DNA from: Stutzerimonas urumqiensis
Lineage (GTDB): Bacteria; Pseudomonadota; Gammaproteobacteria; Pseudomonadales; Pseudomonadaceae
Direction of reading: 5' to 3'
DNA length: 64,000 bases
Assembly (NCBI RefSeq): GCF_003640395.1
Contig: NZ_RBZQ01000002.1
Coordinates: 1 to 64,000, forward strand
The notes below the pieces were generated by a model, which searched no databases, had not been told where the DNA came from, and saw only the letters and a list, made by a program, of their open reading frames with translations. The translations under genes and the position numbers were made by a program. Of the stretch, positions 49,639 to 57,356 are shown in pieces. Numbering within the stretch: the stretch's first letter is position 1; every line of letters starts with the position of its first letter.

Positions 49639-51420
49639 GTGCCGGAGAGTCAGACCCCACACCTGCTGTTGCGGATTCCCACGCCGACCGGCCAGACGCT
49701 GTCCTTCTGCGAGCCCTCCCCGCGAGGGATGAAGCGCTGGCTGGATGCGCTCCCCCGCGCCAACCTCGGCGAGAGTTCGCGCCAGCTGTACCAGGCGCTG
49801 ATCGAACTCAACCAGCTGCGCACGCCCTCGGAAAATCGGCTGCAGATGCTCGAACTGCTCCGGCCCGAAGTTCACCTGGCCTGCCAGTTGCTCGAACGCC
49901 ATCTCCTCAACCAGCCCGTGGTGCTGGACGAGCGCGCCCGCAAGATCGCCAGTCTCTGCCAGGCGCTACAGAGTCACCTTGCGACGGGCTACAAGCTGAT
50001 CGTCGCGCGCCTGGCCTCCACGCCCGACAAGCCTCGTCCGCAGCTGATGGCGGTCGCGCTGCAACGTGCGCTGCATAGCCTGCGTGGCCCGCTGGTGCGC
50101 GCCTGCCAGCTGTACTGTCCGGTTCCCGAAGGCCTCTGGCTCGAGCTGCATCAGTTGTATCGGATCGCCCTCGAGCGTGAACTCAACCGCCTCGTGGTCA
50201 AGGACGATCTCATGCGCCATGCGCCGGGCCTGAGTGTCGAGCACACCTACCTCGCGTCGCTGCTCCTGGGCTGCGCGCGGCTGAACCAGATTCGCCAGGG
50301 CCACATCGCCTGTATCGCCGAAGCGCTGGAGAGCTGGGCACCGCTCGCCCGCCTGCGCCCCGCCGTTGAACGGACCTCGACGTTCGTCGTGCCGGTACGC
50401 ATCGACGCCCCGCCCCGCTACCGCGCCCAATTGAGCGAGAGCGAAGCCATCCGGGGGCTGGGCCTCGACACCTCGGCGTTGGTCGAGGCACTTGACCGTC
50501 ACCTCGCCATGCCCGACGCAGAGCCCGCCGCGCTGGCCGTGCCGACTGCGCTGGGCGAGGATGCGCTGTGCCATCTTCGGGCCGCCTGGGGCAATACCTC
50601 GGAGCGGAGCTTCCAGCGCACGCGCGGCGAGGGCGCGCTCGAAGTGTGCGTCGGCATGAGCGCCATTCACTTCTACCTCGCCGGGAAACGGCCGTTCGAT
50701 GCGGTGATAGCACACCCGAAGGCGGCCGGTTCGGCGACCTTCACCCTGCAGGGCGGCGAGCCCGATGTCTGGGCATCGGCGTTCGATGCGCGCCGCCCCG
50801 GGCTTATCGGCGGTCTGGGACAAGAGCAGATCGAATTTACCGCCCGTAACGCGCCGGCCCCGTCCGCCGAGGAAAGCTATCCGACCCAGACCGCCCAGGT
50901 CGTCAACCAGAGCCCCGGCGGCTACTGCCTGCGCTGGAGCGAGGTACCGCCACTGCTGCAAGCCGGCGAACTGCTGGCGTTCAAGCTGGACGATGCGACG
51001 CCCTGGAACCTCGCGGTGGTGCGTTGGATCCGGCAGGTCCGCGACGGTACCGACACGGGTATCGAGCTGATCGGCCCTGGCGCCCGGTCCGTCGGGCTAC
51101 GCCTGGTGCGCAAGCAGGACCAGGGCAGCCAGTACCTGCGGGCGCTGATCCTCCCTGCCATCGCCGCGATTTCCCGCCCGGCGACACTCATCGCACCCCG
51201 CGTCCCGTTCCAGGAAGGACACAAGGTCGAACTCGCCATCGACGGTGGCGAGCGGCGCGCGATCCTCAGTCAGCGTATCGCCGGAACGAGCAGTTTCAGT
51301 CAGTTCGAATTCCGTGCGCTCGACACCGCCATAGTCACGGCAGAGATGCCCGTCACAGCCCGCGGAACCAAGCCGGACGGGGGGCCCGAAGACTTTGACT
51401 CACTTTGGAAGTCTCTGTAG
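49639..51420 (+). CDS. fimW: PilZ-type c-di-GMP effector FimW homologue
   Basis: A 593-residue cytosolic protein. The N-terminal ~330 residues are helical and lack a recognised domain, and the C-terminal half contains PilZ-like barrels (NQSPGGYCLRWSEVPPLLQAGELLAF; IELIGPGARSVGLRLVRKQD). Position directly before fimX matches P. aeruginosa PA4958, which I recall as FimW, a c-di-GMP effector that moves to the poles on surface contact and promotes type IV pilus assembly. GTG 49639 is preferred because GGGAG lies upstream; GTG 49624 is an in-frame alternative. The canonical RxxxR/DxSxxG PilZ motif is not obvious, so direct binding should be checked. Confidence 0.8.
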   Translation: MPESQTPHLLLRIPTPTGQTLSFCEPSPRGMKRWLDALPRANLGESSRQLYQALIELNQLRTPSENRLQMLELLRPEVHLACQLLERHLLNQPVVLDERARKIASLCQALQSHLATGYKLIVARLASTPDKPRPQLMAVALQRALHSLRGPLVRACQLYCPVPEGLWLELHQLYRIALERELNRLVVKDDLMRHAPGLSVEHTYLASLLLGCARLNQIRQGHIACIAEALESWAPLARLRPAVERTSTFVVPVRIDAPPRYRAQLSESEAIRGLGLDTSALVEALDRHLAMPDAEPAALAVPTALGEDALCHLRAAWGNTSERSFQRTRGEGALEVCVGMSAIHFYLAGKRPFDAVIAHPKAAGSATFTLQGGEPDVWASAFDARRPGLIGGLGQEQIEFTARNAPAPSAEESYPTQTAQVVNQSPGGYCLRWSEVPPLLQAGELLAFKLDDATPWNLAVVRWIRQVRDGTDTGIELIGPGARSVGLRLVRKQDQGSQYLRALILPAIAAISRPATLIAPRVPFQEGHKVELAIDGGERRAILSQRIAGTSSFSQFEFRALDTAIVTAEMPVTARGTKPDGGPEDFDSLWKSL

Positions 51421-51479
51421 ATTGCCGGCTCGCCCCTATTTTCCCCGACGTGCCGGACGGCGCGCCTGAGCTGTCTGTC

Positions 51480-53546
51480 ATGGCCCTGGACAAGAAAACC
51501 ATCCGCCTTCTGATCCTCGAGGACTCTCAGAACGAAGCTGAGCGCCTGGTCAGCTTGTTCCGTAACGCCGGTCGCGCGACACGCGTACACCGCGTGACCT
51601 CCGCCGAAGACCTCGAAGCCTCGCTCGGCCAGATCTGGGACCTGCTCATCACCGCGCCGAGCAGCGCCGCGCTCGATCCGACCCAGGCCGTTTCGGCGAT
51701 CCGCCGGCATGCCAAGGACATCCCGGTGATACGGCTCATCGAGGGCAACGACTCCGACGCCATCACCGAAGCGCTCGCACTCGGCGCGCAAGACGCCGTT
51801 CCGCAGGGCGAAGACGAGCGTCTGGTGCTGATCGCCGATCGTGAACTGGCCAACCTCGAAGAGCGACGCGCACGTCGCGCCGCCGAAGTCGCCTTGCGTG
51901 AAGCGGAGAAACGCTGCCAGCTGCTGCTCGACAGCTCGGTCGATGCCATCGCCTACGTTCACGATGGCATGCACATCTATGCCAACCGCACCTACCTCGA
52001 ACTGTTCGGCTACGACGACGTCGAGGAGCTGGAGGGCATGCCGATGATCGACCTGATCGCCAGCTGCGACCAGGTCAATTTCAAGGAATTCCTCAAGAGC
52101 TACCAGCACCAGGAAGGCAGCGCCGAGCTGGTTTGTGGCGGCGTCCGTGCCGATGGCGGCAACTTCAAGGCGCGCATGCATTTCTCTCCGGCGGCCTATG
52201 ACGGCGAACCCTGCATTCAGGTGGTCATCCGCACCGAGAGCGACAGCGCCGGGCTCGAGGAAAAGCTGCGCGAGATCAGCAGCCAGGATCTCGTCACAGG
52301 GCTGTACAACCGCAACCGCTTCCTCGAAATGCTCGAACCCGCCGTCGAACGCGCGGTGAACGCCGGCCAGGAAGCCTCGCTCGCCTATATCCGCATCGAT
52401 CGCTTCGCCGGGCTGCAGGCCGAGCTCGGACTGGCCGACGCCGACCTGTTGCTGTCCGACCTGGCGCAGCTGCTGCGTGCGCGTTTCGGCGCGCAACAGC
52501 CGCTCGCCCGCTTCGCCGACGACGTCTTCACAGCGCTGTTGCCCGGTTCGCCGACGGCGGGGGCAGAAGGCGAACTACGCGCCCTGCTCAAGCAGGCGGA
52601 GGCTCACCTGTTCGACATCGGCGGGCGCACCGTCCAGCTGACCCTGAGCATCGGCCTGGCCGGGCTCGACGAAAAGACCGCGCGCGCACAGGACGTCATC
52701 GACCGCGCTCACCGCTGCGCCGACGAAGCCGGCGATGGCAACGCGCTCAAGCGCTACGACCCGGCCGATGAACTGGCGGCGGCGGCCAACCGGGGCAGCA
52801 TCGTCGCGATGGTTCGCCAGGCGCTCGAACGCAATGGGTTCCGCCTGCTGTTCCAACCGATCATCAGCCTGCGCGGCGATACCTACGAGCACTACGAAGT
52901 GCTGCTACGGCTACTCAATCCCCAGGGCGAGGAAGTGCCGCCCATCGAGTTCCTCGCCGCGGCGAAGGAAGCGGGGTTGGCCGCGAAGATCGATCGCTGG
53001 GTGCTGCTCAATTCCATCAAGCTGCTCGCCGAGCACCGCACCAAGGGCCATAACACGCGGCTGTTCATTCACCTGTCGAGCGCCAGCGTGCAGGACCCCG
53101 GCCTGCTGCCGTGGTTGAGCGTGGCCCTGAAGGCGGCACGGCTGCCGTCGGATTCCCTGGTGCTGCAACTCAGCGAACCGGACGCGATCGCCTACCTGAA
53201 ACAGGCCAAGGTACTGGCGCAGGGGCTGGAAGAGCTGCACTGCAAGTTGGCGATCAGCCAGTTCGGCTGTGCGCTCAATCCGTTCAGCACGCTCAAGCAC
53301 CTGAACGCCGGTTTCGTGAAGGTCGACGGCTCCTACACCCAGGACCTGGGTCGGCCCGAGAACCAGGAAGCGCTCAAGACGCTGCTCGCCAGCCTTCACT
53401 CGCAGGCCATTCTGACCATCGTGCCTTTCGTCGAGAGCGCCAGCGTGCTGGCGACGCTATGGCAGGCCGGGGTCAACTACATCCAGGGCCACTACCTGCA
53501 AGGGCCCAGCCAGTCGATGGATTACGACTTCTCGCCAGACGAGTGA
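51480..53546 (+). CDS. fimX: FimX-type degenerate GGDEF-EAL c-di-GMP receptor
   Basis: A 688-residue protein close to P. aeruginosa FimX (691 aa). A receiver-like domain (KTIRLLILEDSQNEAERLVSLF) lacks a clear phospho-acceptor setting. Then comes a PAS domain (LLLDSSVDAIAYVHDGMHIYANRTYLELFG), a GGDEF domain whose motif is ADDVF, and an EAL domain with EVL (FQPIISLRG...YEVLLRLLNPQG). Both enzymatic sites are degenerate, so it is a c-di-GMP receptor, not a cyclase or phosphodiesterase. In P. aeruginosa it localises to a pole and drives type IV pilus assembly via PilZ and PilB. The start at MALDKKTIRL follows homology. Confidence 0.93.
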   Translation: MALDKKTIRLLILEDSQNEAERLVSLFRNAGRATRVHRVTSAEDLEASLGQIWDLLITAPSSAALDPTQAVSAIRRHAKDIPVIRLIEGNDSDAITEALALGAQDAVPQGEDERLVLIADRELANLEERRARRAAEVALREAEKRCQLLLDSSVDAIAYVHDGMHIYANRTYLELFGYDDVEELEGMPMIDLIASCDQVNFKEFLKSYQHQEGSAELVCGGVRADGGNFKARMHFSPAAYDGEPCIQVVIRTESDSAGLEEKLREISSQDLVTGLYNRNRFLEMLEPAVERAVNAGQEASLAYIRIDRFAGLQAELGLADADLLLSDLAQLLRARFGAQQPLARFADDVFTALLPGSPTAGAEGELRALLKQAEAHLFDIGGRTVQLTLSIGLAGLDEKTARAQDVIDRAHRCADEAGDGNALKRYDPADELAAAANRGSIVAMVRQALERNGFRLLFQPIISLRGDTYEHYEVLLRLLNPQGEEVPPIEFLAAAKEAGLAAKIDRWVLLNSIKLLAEHRTKGHNTRLFIHLSSASVQDPGLLPWLSVALKAARLPSDSLVLQLSEPDAIAYLKQAKVLAQGLEELHCKLAISQFGCALNPFSTLKHLNAGFVKVDGSYTQDLGRPENQEALKTLLASLHSQAILTIVPFVESASVLATLWQAGVNYIQGHYLQGPSQSMDYDFSPDE

Positions 53547-53582
53547 GGCCGTGCCGCCACGGGGCACAGCCATCATCGGGGC

Positions 53583-54803
53583 TCAGCCCTCGCTGCCCCC
53601 ATCGCGATCGCGATAACCCAGCAGGTACAGGATGCCATCGAGGCCAAGGGTGGAGATGGCCTGCTTGGCCGACTGTTTCACGAGCGGCTTGGCGCGGAAA
53701 GCGACGCCCAGCCCGGCCAGCCCGAGCATCGGCAGGTCGTTCGCACCGTCACCTACGGCAATGGTCTGTTCCAGGCGCAAGCCTTCCTGCTCGGCCAACT
53801 GACGCAGCAGATCCGCCTTGCGCTGGGCGTCGACGATCGGCTCCACCGCCACGCCGGTCAGTTGACCATCGACGATCTGCAATTCGTTGGCGAATACATA
53901 GTCGATCCCCAGCCGCGCCTGGAGCTGACGCGCAAAGTAGGTGAAACCGCCCGACAGGATCGCCGTCTTGTAGCCCAGGCGCTTGAGCTCGGTGAACAGC
54001 ACTTCCGCACCTTCGGTAAGCCGCAGCTGCGCGCCGATCTCGGCCAGCGCGCTTTCCGGCAAGCCACGCAGCAGGGCCAGACGCTCGGTGAAGCTGGCGC
54101 GGAAATCCAGCTCGCCGCGCATCGCCCGTTCCGTGATCGCCGCCACCTGCTCGCCCACGCCGGCCGCCTTGGCCAGCTCATCGATCACCTCGGCCTCGAT
54201 GAGCGTCGAGTCCATGTCGAACACCGCCAGGCGCCGATTGCGGCGGAACACCGAGTCCCGCTGGAAGGCGATGTCGACGTTCAGCGCCTGAGCCACGCTG
54301 AGAAACTCCGCGCGCAGAGCCGCCGGATCGGCCGGCTCGCCCCGCACCGAGAATTCGATGCAGCCCTTGCCGAGCTCATCGGGCATGTCCAGCGGGCGCC
54401 GGCCCGAGAGGCGATCGATCTGATCGATGTTCAGGCCGTACTTGGCCGTGATCGAACTGACGCGGTGCAGCTGCTCGGCACTGACCTTGCGCGTCAGCAG
54501 GGTGACGATGTGGCGAGGCTTGCCCTGACCGGCGACCCACTGCTCATAGTCCGCCTCGGAAACCGGCGTGAAGCGCACCTGCTGACCAAGCTCGTAGCCC
54601 ATGAAGAGCACGTCCTTGAGCACCGCGGAAGCGCCTTCTTCGCCGGGAATCTCGATCAGGATGCCGAACGACAGGGTGTCATGGATCACCGCCTGGCCGA
54701 TGTCGAGGATGTTCACGCCGCGCTGGGCCAGCACGCCGGTAATCGCAGCCGTGAGTCCGGGGCGGTCTTCCCCGGTGATATTGATCAGGACTATTTCGCG
54801 CAA
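53583..54803 (-). CDS. serB: Phosphoserine phosphatase SerB with N-terminal ACT domains
   Basis: A 406-residue enzyme making serine from phosphoserine. Two ACT-like regulatory domains (about 1-180, starting REIVLINITGEDRPGLTAAI) precede a HAD phosphatase with DMDSTLIEAEVIDELA, the Ser motif AILSGGFTYFA, and GDGANDLPMLGLAGLGVAF. The start is TTG 54803: the -10 TAGAAT at 54833-54838 (minus) lies 30 bases upstream and would exclude the in-frame ATG 54920, and homology begins here. It is convergent with fimX and divergent from the AhpA-like gene. Confidence 0.94.
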   Translation of the reverse strand: MREIVLINITGEDRPGLTAAITGVLAQRGVNILDIGQAVIHDTLSFGILIEIPGEEGASAVLKDVLFMGYELGQQVRFTPVSEADYEQWVAGQGKPRHIVTLLTRKVSAEQLHRVSSITAKYGLNIDQIDRLSGRRPLDMPDELGKGCIEFSVRGEPADPAALRAEFLSVAQALNVDIAFQRDSVFRRNRRLAVFDMDSTLIEAEVIDELAKAAGVGEQVAAITERAMRGELDFRASFTERLALLRGLPESALAEIGAQLRLTEGAEVLFTELKRLGYKTAILSGGFTYFARQLQARLGIDYVFANELQIVDGQLTGVAVEPIVDAQRKADLLRQLAEQEGLRLEQTIAVGDGANDLPMLGLAGLGVAFRAKPLVKQSAKQAISTLGLDGILYLLGYRDRDGGSEG

Positions 54804-54832
54804 GGCCCGGGCTCCAGGAAAACGAGGGCGGT

Positions 54833-54838
54833 ATTCTA
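54833..54838 (-). promoter_or_regulatory. -10 element of the serB promoter
   Basis: TAGAAT, with an upstream TG that strengthens it, reads leftwards 30 bases before the TTG start of serB. Its position supports the short start over the upstream ATG at 54920. Confidence 0.5.
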
Positions 54839-54882
54839 CATCAGCCGCGAAGGCATCCGCGCCCGCGACGCGACCGCGGACC

Positions 54883-54911
54883 TTCAGCGCCCACGGCCCT
54901 TTCCGTATACT
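54883..54911 (+). promoter_or_regulatory. Promoter of the AhpA/YtjB-type gene
   Basis: TATACT (54906-54911) has a weak TTCAGC at -35 (54883-54888) with 17-base spacing, 37 bases upstream of GTG 54949. It is divergent from the serB promoter about 70 bases away. Confidence 0.5.
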
Positions 54912-54948
54912 GCGCGGCAATTTCCCTCATAGAGAAGAGCCGATCCCT

Positions 54949-56490
54949 GTGAACCGGCCCGCATTCGTCAAGCCCGACAATTTTTTCCTCCTGATCTACC
55001 GAGCCCTGCGCCAGCGCCGCGTGCCGCTGGTGCTGCGCATTGCCAGCCATACGCTGCTGCTGGTCGTCATGGCCCTGGTGATCTATGCCTGGATCATGGG
55101 CATGCAATTTCGTCAGGCGATGGAACAGCAGGCCAACGCGCTCGGCCAGAGCCTGATCACCCAGACCGCTGCGTCCGCGACGGACCTGCTGGTGGCCAAC
55201 GACATCCTCAGCCTCAACGTGCTGCTCAGCAATCTGGTCAAGAACCCGCTGGTGGCCCACGCCGCGATCTACAGCGTGGACAACCGCGTTCTCGCCGAAG
55301 CGGGTACGGCGCCGTCGCGCTCGCTCCTGGGCAACTCGCCCGGGCTGTATTCCACGCCGATCACCTTTCAGGAGGTGATCGCCGGCCATCTGCGCCTGTC
55401 ACTGGACATGGAACGCTTCCAGCATCCGATGACCATCAGCCTGCAAAGCATGGGCCTGCTCAGCCTGATCCTGCTGGCGCTCACGCTCTCGCTGAGCATG
55501 CGGCTCGGTCGGCACATCTCGCTGCCGCTGATGCAGCTGCGCCTGTGGCTTCGCGATCCCGACGACCCCGCCCCCGGCGCCGGGCGGCTGGACGAAATCG
55601 GCGACCTGGCCCGGCAGCTCCAGGCGCGGCTGGTGCCCGAAAAACCACCGGTCGAGGATGACGAACTCGACGATGACATCCCCCTGCTCGATGACTCTCT
55701 GAACGACCCGTTCGACGACGACAGCCGCGCGTTCGATGACGCCGAGGATGAGTTCGAGGTGCCGGACCTGCGTAGCGATCCTGACGACCCGGCGCCGGCC
55801 ATGCCTCGATCGCCGGCGGCGCCCCGCCTGGACGATGAAGCGGACTGGTCCGACGAAGACGAAGACGATGCGCCGCTCGCCGCGCCGGCGATCGTTGCGC
55901 CGCCGGAGGCACCGTCACGCACCGCGGTGCTGGCCGTCCAGCTCGGTGCGCAGGATCAGCTGCGGCGACTGCCGCGGGCTCGCCTCGTCGACCTGCTCCA
56001 GCGCTACCGGGATTGCCTCGAGCGGGCGGCGACGCTCTATCAGGCTGAGCTGCACACCCTCAACGATGGCAGCAGCCTGATGCTGTTCCACAGCCAGGAT
56101 GACGAAGAGAACTACCTGACCCACGCCTTGTGCTGCGGCGAGCTTCTGCGTGCGCTCGGGCACGCCTTGCAGGTCGAGGTGGCGGACAGCGGCATCACCC
56201 TGCAGATCCAGCTCGGGCTGACGCATGGCGAGACCCTGAATGACCTCGGCCAGGCAGAACTGCTGTTGAGCGATCCGGCGCAGGCCGCGCTGGCGATGTC
56301 CCAGCACAGCCGCAACCTGCTGCTGGTGGAGCGCGTCATCGGCGACGATCCGCTCGTGCGTCAGCGCGTTCGTATCAGGCCCATCGCCAGCCCCGAGGGA
56401 GCCTGCTGCGTGGAGCGGCTGCTCGAGCCTTATCCGGCGCTGGTCGAGCGGCAGCTAGAGCGCATACAGGATGGCAACCGCCACCCGTAG
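54949..56490 (+). CDS. AhpA/YtjB-type inner-membrane protein with acidic linker and cyclase-like C-terminus
   Basis: A 513-residue protein. Transmembrane helices at about 33-50 and 163-184 enclose a periplasmic sensor loop typical of YtjB/Smp proteins, which are encoded divergently next to serB also in E. coli. An acidic low-complexity linker (about 235-308, many Asp/Glu) leads to a C-terminal domain (325-495). This domain follows the order of a class III nucleotide cyclase: LLQRYRDCLERAA, then LHTLNDGSSLMLF in place of K.IGDa.mavF, and LQIQLGLTHGET in place of R.GIh.GeV. The metal-binding Asp of the first strand is missing (VLAVQLG). GTG 54949 is the best start. The cyclase relationship is my inference; activity is unlikely. 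Confidence 0.8.
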   Translation: MNRPAFVKPDNFFLLIYRALRQRRVPLVLRIASHTLLLVVMALVIYAWIMGMQFRQAMEQQANALGQSLITQTAASATDLLVANDILSLNVLLSNLVKNPLVAHAAIYSVDNRVLAEAGTAPSRSLLGNSPGLYSTPITFQEVIAGHLRLSLDMERFQHPMTISLQSMGLLSLILLALTLSLSMRLGRHISLPLMQLRLWLRDPDDPAPGAGRLDEIGDLARQLQARLVPEKPPVEDDELDDDIPLLDDSLNDPFDDDSRAFDDAEDEFEVPDLRSDPDDPAPAMPRSPAAPRLDDEADWSDEDEDDAPLAAPAIVAPPEAPSRTAVLAVQLGAQDQLRRLPRARLVDLLQRYRDCLERAATLYQAELHTLNDGSSLMLFHSQDDEENYLTHALCCGELLRALGHALQVEVADSGITLQIQLGLTHGETLNDLGQAELLLSDPAQAALAMSQHSRNLLLVERVIGDDPLVRQRVRIRPIASPEGACCVERLLEPYPALVERQLERIQDGNRHP

Positions 56491-56492
56491 CG

Positions 56493-57209
56493 TCAGAAGC
56501 GATACACCTCGAGGTCCGTACGCAACGGCTTGAGCGCCGGGCGGGCTTCGGTGTTGGATTCCGGCTTGGGCTGGGCCGCCGCGCGACGCCGGGCGATGGC
56601 TCGCTTCTGCGCTTCTTCGCGTGCCGCGAGCTTGGGCTGGATGGCGAGGGCCAGTTCTTCGCTGAGTCGCTGCAGCAACAGGCTCTGCGCCTGCACCTGT
56701 CCCGCCGTGGTGCCGTCGTGACGCTCTTGCAGGCGAATCATGCGCATGCCCTGCTGCTTGCCGGCCTCGTCGAGCAACCGCCATTGCGCCTCGAGCACGG
56801 CCGGATGCTGCGGACCCGAATCGAGGCGGGTGACCGTCACCTCGACCTGAATATCCGCATCGAAGCCCCCGCTGGCCGGGGCGGCCGACAGCCGCTGGCT
56901 GTCCAGTCGCCAGGCCAGCTGCCGCAGCAGCAGCTGGGTGACATCGTCAGAGAGGCTGCCCGCCCAGCGCCCGTCCGCCGGATCGGCCGACAGGCTGCCA
57001 TCGGCCTGACGCTGGACGATCGCATCGCGCTGGAGATAGTCGGCCAGCGTCACCGGGCCAACAAGCACGGCCGCGCCGAGCTGGTCGGGTACCTGGGGAT
57101 CGCCATTGTCGAGCCGGTACAACGGGACCGGGCGGGTATCGAGACAGCCTGTCAGGCCGATGCCGATCGCCAGGCAAAGGGGCGCGAATCGCACGAGAGT
57201 CAAGTTCAT
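56493..57209 (-). CDS. PqiC-like outer-membrane lipoprotein (DUF330)
   Basis: A 238-residue lipoprotein. The lipobox LTGC gives acyl-Cys22, followed by the ABC-transport-auxiliary/PqiC fold: YRLDNGDP, AVLVGPVTLADYLQRDAIV, RWAGSLSDDVTQLLLRQLAWRL and IQVEVTVTRLD. PqiC-type lipoproteins serve MCE lipid-transport systems, but no MCE or permease gene is adjacent. The C-terminus (about 195-238) is a basic helix plus tail. It lies 147 bases after parC on the same strand and two bases from the convergent AhpA-like gene. Confidence 0.82.
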   Translation of the reverse strand: MNLTLVRFAPLCLAIGIGLTGCLDTRPVPLYRLDNGDPQVPDQLGAAVLVGPVTLADYLQRDAIVQRQADGSLSADPADGRWAGSLSDDVTQLLLRQLAWRLDSQRLSAAPASGGFDADIQVEVTVTRLDSGPQHPAVLEAQWRLLDEAGKQQGMRMIRLQERHDGTTAGQVQAQSLLLQRLSEELALAIQPKLAAREEAQKRAIARRRAAAQPKPESNTEARPALKPLRTDLEVYRF

Positions 57210-57225
57210 TCCATCACGCTAGAAG

Positions 57226-57256
57226 GCCGGTGACCGCCCGTCACGCAACGACCGGC
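57226..57256 (-). promoter_or_regulatory. Hairpin between parC and the PqiC-like gene
   Basis: Arms GCCGGTGAC (57226-57234) and, after a short loop, GTCAC then an outer ACCGGC (57251-57256) can fold into a nested hairpin 17 bases before the lipoprotein ATG. It could act as a parC terminator or a leader structure; there is no U tract. Confidence 0.3.
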
Positions 57257-57356
57257 GGCGATGCGCAGTGCGACGGTTGTCCCGTCATTTCCGCGCTGAA
57301 TATCGAAGCGCGCTATCTTCCCTGAATCGCGTGCGCATCACCAGCACCGGCGCCGT

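Noticed and set aside
51480-53546. Active diguanylate cyclase/phosphodiesterase
   Set aside because: GGDEF is ADDVF and EAL is EVL, and the protein matches FimX, which is a receptor rather than a typical enzyme.
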